Shown: piece after piece, positions 54,532 through 57,982 of the stretch
Numbering within the stretch: position 1 is the first letter of the stretch
How the letters are laid out: each line of letters opens with the position of its first letter
Source: Candidatus Gastranaerophilales bacterium
GTDB lineage: Bacteria > Cyanobacteriota > Vampirovibrionia > Gastranaerophilales > Gastranaerophilaceae
Direction: 5' to 3'
Assembly: GCA_944323255.1 (NCBI GenBank)
Contig: CALURU010000015.1
Span: forward strand, 1-57,982
DNA length: 57,982 nucleotides
Notes under the pieces: model-generated
Databases searched by the model: none
Told to the model about the DNA's origin: nothing
Seen by the model: only the letters and a program-made list of their open reading frames with translations
Translations under genes and position numbers: made by a program

Positions 54532-54628
54532 CTGTTTGCTTTACCTTCTGTTTTCTTTACCATCTGTTTTCTTTTACGGCATATTTAAGGTAAAACTTTA
54601 GAATTATATAGAAAATTGTTACAATTAT

Positions 54629-55237
54629 TTACATTGAAAGACAGGTAAGAGCTTTTCTTATCACTTCTTCGGAATTAGAACTGTCGTCAATTGTCGGAAG
54701 AATTTTCGCCAGAGTATCCTCAATTTCTTTTTCTTCATACCCGAGGGAAAGTAGAATCGCTTGCGTATCCTCAAATGCCTGCGATTGCGGAATTTTGCAT
54801 GAAGCTTTTGGAAGCTCGGTTTTCATCAATTTGTCTTTTAATTCAAGAATTATTTTTTGTGCAAGCTTTGGTCCCACTCCCTTAGCACGGGTAAGTTCCT
54901 TAAAATCGCCGCCTATAACAAGCGAAATCAAATCACACGCATCAAATTCATTAAGAAGAGCAATAGCCATCTTAGCACCGACTCCGGAAACAGAGAGTAA
55001 AATCTGAAAAATATCCCTTGTCTCTTTATTAGAAAATCCGTAAAGCGACATGGCATCTTCTCTGTGCGTCAAAAGAACATAAAGTTTTTGAACAGTATTT
55101 TCATTAACATAAGTGTTAATAAAATCTCGCTCCACAACCTCCAGAAGATACCCTACACCTGCAACATCAACGGTTAAATAAGTACCTTTTGCAGATTTTC
55201 TCTTGTCGGTAACATACCCTTTTAAATAATCAAACAT
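54629..55237 (-). CDS. ruvA: Holliday junction helicase subunit RuvA
   Basis: A 202-residue protein of normal length. The N-terminal OB fold has GYLLEV and REDAMSLYGF (about 60-69). Two helix-hairpin-helix motifs follow, LLSVSGVGAKMAIALLN (about 81-97) and RAKGVGPKLAQKIILELK (about 116-133), then a C-terminal RuvB-binding domain. It holds Holliday junctions for RuvB and RuvC. It stands alone; ruvB is not next to it. Confidence 0.97.
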   Translation of the reverse strand: MFDYLKGYVTDKRKSAKGTYLTVDVAGVGYLLEVVERDFINTYVNENTVQKLYVLLTHREDAMSLYGFSNKETRDIFQILLSVSGVGAKMAIALLNEFDACDLISLVIGGDFKELTRAKGVGPKLAQKIILELKDKLMKTELPKASCKIPQSQAFEDTQAILLSLGYEEKEIEDTLAKILPTIDDSSNSEEVIRKALTCLSM

Positions 55238-55312
55238 ACCTGATTTCCCTTCCTGCGAATATTATACAATAAAAGGATTAGAGTAATGAATTTTAATTAA
55301 TATAGCTAGGAT

Positions 55313-55500
55313 TCTGTCCATGAGGAGGTAAGCTTATCCCCGTACCTGGCAAGCCCGTAATGAGTCGAAAAGCTAAGAACTTCATGGCTTCCCGGATAAT
55401 CCAAGACAGGGGTGAGTGGTTAAAAGTCATACGTTTTTTTGAACAAAAATCGTTACCCACCCCGCCTTCCCTCATTCAGGAAAGGAGCAGCCTCCTCTTT
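55313..55500 (+). ncRNA. Candidate structured RNA, class unknown
   Basis: GAGGAGG (55321-55327) pairs with CCTCCTC about 165 nt later. Inside are AGGTA/TACCT, CCATGA/TCATGG and a long hairpin, GGGGTGAGT with ACCCACCCC (about 55411-55462), enclosing ACG-TTTTT/AAAAA-CGT. It is GC-richer than its surroundings and has a TATAGC box at 55301. Strand is uncertain. The reading frame on the minus strand here does not look like a protein. It does not fit tmRNA or SRP RNA. 6S-like RNA is one possibility. Confidence 0.4.
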
Positions 55501-55540
55501 CCAAGAAACGAGAGTTAAAATAAAGAGGAAAATAAATAGA

Positions 55541-55607
55541 TCAGGCTTTGCCTGACATTAATTGTATTTTTTACATAGGGCGGGCAAGCTTACGCTTTGC
55601 CCGCCCT
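55541..55607. repeat. Two palindromic repeats before the EF-hand gene end
   Basis: TCAGGC-TTT-GCCTGA (55541-55555) belongs to the family at 45643 and 46327. AGGGCGGGCAAGC (55577-55589) pairs with GCTTTGCCCGCCCT (55594-55607), a member of the GGGCAAAGCGTAAGC family. The second may act as a hairpin at the end of the 55617 gene. Confidence 0.65.
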
Positions 55608-55616
55608 GAAATCTTT

Positions 55617-56879
55617 TTACCATACTATTTTTACAGTTTCTAATGTTCGTGTTGTTTTAGTTCCGTCAGGATAAGTCGTTATCTCGTCATAAGTATCATA
55701 ATTATTATATTTCTTTTCAACAATACGCCCGTCTGCAAAAGTCTCTATTTCATCATTCTTTGTCTTTTCATATTTTATCCTGCCGTATTTATCAGGAGTT
55801 GAGAGTTCTTGTTTAACTATATCGCCCTGACGGTTGTACCAGTTTGTTGCAAGTGTTTCGCCATCCGTGCAGACTTCTTTTCGCATACCTTTTTCAAACG
55901 TAGTTTCTTTTATCATTCCTTTAGGATAGATTCGAGTCGGGTTTGTCCCAAAAATGTATCCTGCGTCATACGTTTCTGTTTGGCTGATAAGATCAAAACC
56001 GTCTTTATCATATTTGTACTCTACTGTCATTTTTTTACCGTTAACATCCTTTAAGATTTCTTTTTTTATCATTGCATCATTTTTGTAATAGTATTTTACA
56101 GTGGGTTCGTCTTTATATTTTGTACTCTTTTGAACCGTTCTTTTATGTGAGTCGGCTTTTGTTTCTACAGTTTTATTCGTCTGGTTAGCAGCTAAATTTT
56201 CCGTATTATTGGCTCCGGTATTCTCCGCCGGTTTAGTCGGTGTCTGCCGTGATTTTGGCTGTGCATAAGCTTGCGACTCCGGCTGCGCTTTTACTCCGGA
56301 TTTTGCGTTTACACTCATTTTATTAGCACAATGACGGATACCAAACAATGCCAGTATTGATAAACCTGTTTCAATTCCACCATCCAGAGCCTTTTCCATT
56401 GCTTGAACCGCTTCTTCGTGTGTTCCGGCATTATCGTACGCTTTTTTACCCTCGATAATTTTAACAGCGCCATTATATGCAGTATAAGTTCCAAGAGCAG
56501 CGCCACAGATTAAAGCAACCGGAGCGCTCACTGCGGAAATTGCCGCAAAAATCGCACCTGCACCTAAAGTTGACAAGGTTCGTCTCAGGCTAAACCCGTC
56601 CTCGTCGCAAAACATGCCTTTGACAAGCTCTTTGCCGCGGCTGATACCGATTTCTCCGATTTCTTCCCAGGATAATTCCGGTTTTTCATGGATTCTGAAT
56701 AATCCCATTACCTCCGCAAAATCTTTTTGTGAATATTTGTCTTTTATTTCCTGCGCTTTTTCAATAAAAACAGATATTTCATTTCCGTCAATATAATTAT
56801 TATTTGAAACATCTACTTCTTCTCCAAGTCTCCGGAGATACTCATTCTTAATCTCCCTAATGCAAATTCCCGTGCTCAT
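55617..56879 (-). CDS. EF-hand protein with hydrophobic region and C-terminal repeats
   Basis: A 420-residue protein without signal peptide. DVSNNNYIDGNE (about 23-34) fits an EF-hand calcium loop. A Gly/Ala-rich hydrophobic part (about 105-145) follows, then a Gln/Thr/Pro-rich linker, then Tyr/Asp-rich strands (VEYKYDKDG, TETYDAGY, TYPDGTKTTRT) like YD or MORN repeats. Layout and Gly-rich region recall the giant protein at 49834. It may be exported by an unknown route. AAGGAG lies before the start. Confidence 0.7.
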   Translation of the reverse strand: MSTGICIREIKNEYLRRLGEEVDVSNNNYIDGNEISVFIEKAQEIKDKYSQKDFAEVMGLFRIHEKPELSWEEIGEIGISRGKELVKGMFCDEDGFSLRRTLSTLGAGAIFAAISAVSAPVALICGAALGTYTAYNGAVKIIEGKKAYDNAGTHEEAVQAMEKALDGGIETGLSILALFGIRHCANKMSVNAKSGVKAQPESQAYAQPKSRQTPTKPAENTGANNTENLAANQTNKTVETKADSHKRTVQKSTKYKDEPTVKYYYKNDAMIKKEILKDVNGKKMTVEYKYDKDGFDLISQTETYDAGYIFGTNPTRIYPKGMIKETTFEKGMRKEVCTDGETLATNWYNRQGDIVKQELSTPDKYGRIKYEKTKNDEIETFADGRIVEKKYNNYDTYDEITTYPDGTKTTRTLETVKIVW

Positions 56880-56965
56880 TTTTTCTCCTTTTCTGTCCCT
56901 GTGTTAATTTAGTTCCCTTAAATACATAAAGTATTTTCACAAATCAAAATTGCTTATTTTTTCAA

Positions 56966-56987
56966 TGTAATACATCATATTATTACA
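56966..56987. promoter_or_regulatory. Candidate operator upstream of XRE gene
   Basis: TGTAATA (56966-56972) and TATTACA (56981-56987) are perfect 7-bp arms with an 8-bp centre, between the EF-hand gene and the XRE gene at 57095. This fits an autoregulatory site for the XRE protein. The end bases are like those of the operator at 19825. Confidence 0.5.
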
Positions 56988-57094
56988 GAATACAGAATTA
57001 GCGCGACATTTCAGCTTTAGAAAACTTAATATATTATGATTTGGTAAATCAAGTTTTGACTATAAAATGATGTAAAATTTCCGGTAAGATTGTT

Positions 57095-57418
57095 ATGAAT
57101 ATCAAAAAAGAAGTCGGCGAAAAGATAAAAAGATTGCGTAAGCGAAGGGGATTAACGCAGGAGCAGCTTGCGGAACTTGTGGATATTTCTTCAAGAAATC
57201 TCAGTAACATAGAGCAGGGTATTAGTTTTCCTAAACCTGAGACGCTGGAGAATATTTTAATATCGCTCCACACTACCACGCAGGAACTTTTTGCCAATGA
57301 ACATATAAAATCGAATCAAGAATTAATCGGATGTACAAATGAATATATTAATAAAGTTCAAGGCAATAGAGAAAAATTGGAGCTGATTTATAAAATTCTG
57401 CGGGATTTGATAGATTAA
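57095..57418 (+). CDS. XRE-family transcriptional regulator
   Basis: A 107-residue protein. The helix-turn-helix is N-terminal: KIKRLRKRRGLTQEQLAELV, then ISSRNLSNIEQGISFPKP; a helical C-terminal part probably dimerises. It is about the same size as the regulator at 19447 and shares the GKRIRxLRxxRGLTQE-type domain, but not a close copy. The ribosome site is weak (GGTAAG). Targets are unknown. The stretch 57419-57645 holds no gene. Confidence 0.88.
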   Translation: MNIKKEVGEKIKRLRKRRGLTQEQLAELVDISSRNLSNIEQGISFPKPETLENILISLHTTTQELFANEHIKSNQELIGCTNEYINKVQGNREKLELIYKILRDLID

Positions 57419-57645
57419 ATTTTCATTAATTAACAAAAACATAGAACAATAAATGGAAATGGAGATTATTATCTTAAACAAACTTAGAGCTACTTTGGAC
57501 AGGCAGATATAACCTAAAATTTTATGCTCACTGGAGACACATTTCGTAGAAAAAGAGAAATTGTTATTGGCACTTAAAAAAGATTCGGGGTTTACAAAAA
57601 AATATGTTTTGTGTAATATGTACTTGTTACCAATTGAATACCTTT

Positions 57646-57735
57646 GGAGGAGTGCCAGAGCGGTTGATTGGAGCGGTCTTGAAAACCGTCGTACGTGCGA
57701 GCGTACCGTGGGTTCGAATCCCACCTCCTCCTCCA
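57646..57735 (+). tRNA. tRNA-Ser (TGA)
   Basis: A 90-nt tRNA with CCA encoded. The acceptor GGAGGAG pairs with CTCCTCC. The anticodon loop CTTGAAA gives TGA. A long variable arm GTACG/CGTAC and T arm GTGGG/CCCAC are as expected for serine. The base before CCA reads T, where most bacterial serine tRNAs have G. Confidence 0.95.
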
Positions 57736-57738
57736 TTT

Positions 57739-57766
57739 TAAAAGAGCCTCAAAAGGCTCTTTTTTA
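57739..57766 (+). terminator. Rho-independent terminator of tRNA-Ser
   Basis: AAAGAGCC (57741-57748) pairs with GGCTCTTT (57755-57762), followed by more T. Confidence 0.9.
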
Positions 57767-57905
57767 GTGCGTTTCTGCTATGTTCCCGAACTTAAAAAAT
57801 GAGCAAATTTTGCAAAAAGTAGGTTGGGGTTTCTTGAATTGTCCCCCTAAAAACGTAATCGGTCAGTAGGCAAGTTTTCGAATATAATAAAAAAAAGGAG
57901 GAACG

Positions 57906-57982
57906 ATGAGAAAACAAAAAAGCCTGACCGAAAAACAAATACAAGAATTGTTAAAATCGAAATACATAGAAAAAGTATTTCA
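57906..57982 (+). CDS. Start of a gene cut by the window end, possibly transposase
   Basis: A strong AAGGAGG precedes the ATG at 57906. The first 25 residues, MRKQKSLTEKQIQELLKSKY onward, are basic and helical, like the beginnings of some helix-turn-helix transposase OrfA proteins. The preceding 57835-57890 might be an IS end, close to tRNA-Ser. Too little is visible to be sure. Confidence 0.4.
   Translation, partial: MRKQKSLTEKQIQELLKSKYIEKVF

Noticed and set aside
55293..55475. Minus-strand 60-residue protein
   Set aside because: Lies over the structured region; no ribosome site or recognised motif.
55313..55500. RNase P or SRP RNA
   Set aside because: The minus strand has GACAGAATCC and the plus strand CAGGAAAGGAGCAGCC, which recall parts of these RNAs, but the other conserved parts and the lengths do not fit.
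57835..57982. Defined insertion sequence
   Set aside because: Only one possible end and 25 codons are visible.

Overview
The window is AT-rich DNA from a diderm (outer-membrane) bacterium. My best guess is a gut member of the non-photosynthetic Cyanobacteriota (Gastranaerophilales / 'Melainabacteria'). This is inference: a ShlB/FhaC-type outer-membrane transporter, a Hyf-like membrane complex, and several cytoplasmic-looking proteins that begin with a short phenylalanine motif (ITFTS, VRFKS, FSFRES, HSFGG). No rRNA or phylogenetic marker is present to prove it.

Region 1 (about 179-16268) is an integrative element (E1) in the initiator tRNA-fMet gene. It has a tyrosine integrase, a small excisionase, three 10-bp tandem repeats, a primase-helicase, a candidate AT-rich origin and paired integrase arm sites near both ends. 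Its cargo is a defence island: a C5 DNA methyltransferase plus an OLD-like ATPase/TOPRIM nuclease, divergent from a Sau3AI/MutH-like restriction enzyme plus a DUF262/HNH (GmrSD-like) protein. Small secreted or membrane proteins and an XRE regulator follow. The layout resembles a phage satellite or integrative plasmid, but I see no packaging or conjugation genes.

Region 2 (about 16269-23752) is a second element (E2) at the same tRNA. It has an HNH protein, two membrane proteins, an XRE regulator with a neat operator, an endonuclease III-like protein, a serine recombinase and a tyrosine integrase. The intact tRNA-fMet (16224-16300) sits at the E1/E2 junction. A 45-bp tRNA 3' part lies at 179-223 and a 39-bp tRNA 5' part, with its own promoter, at 23752-23790. 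The two parts share exactly the 7-bp anticodon loop and together rebuild the gene. Three diverged copies of another repeat (16925, 23688, 24048) suggest older insertions.

Region 3 (24202-34389) is mostly ordinary chromosome: a glycosyltransferase, a kinase-like/Fic fusion protein, an NfnA-type flavoprotein with a small Cys-rich protein, purA, the outer-membrane transporter and a second glycosyltransferase. Region 4 (34399-41840) is a six-gene operon in hyfB-C-E-F-G-I order. Its large subunit lacks the cysteines that bind the NiFe site, so the complex is probably an ion-pumping hydrogenase-related complex rather than a hydrogenase.

Region 5 (42383-57418) has an oxidoreductase, a CDP-alcohol phosphatidyltransferase, trmL, an NAD(P)HX dehydratase, two tandem 5'-nucleotidase-like metallophosphatases, a 1565-residue repeat protein, ruvA, a candidate structured RNA, an EF-hand protein and an XRE regulator. 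Intergenic spaces here hold families of short palindromic repeats, including a perfect 60-bp inverted pair. The window ends with tRNA-Ser(TGA) and the start of a gene that may belong to an insertion sequence.
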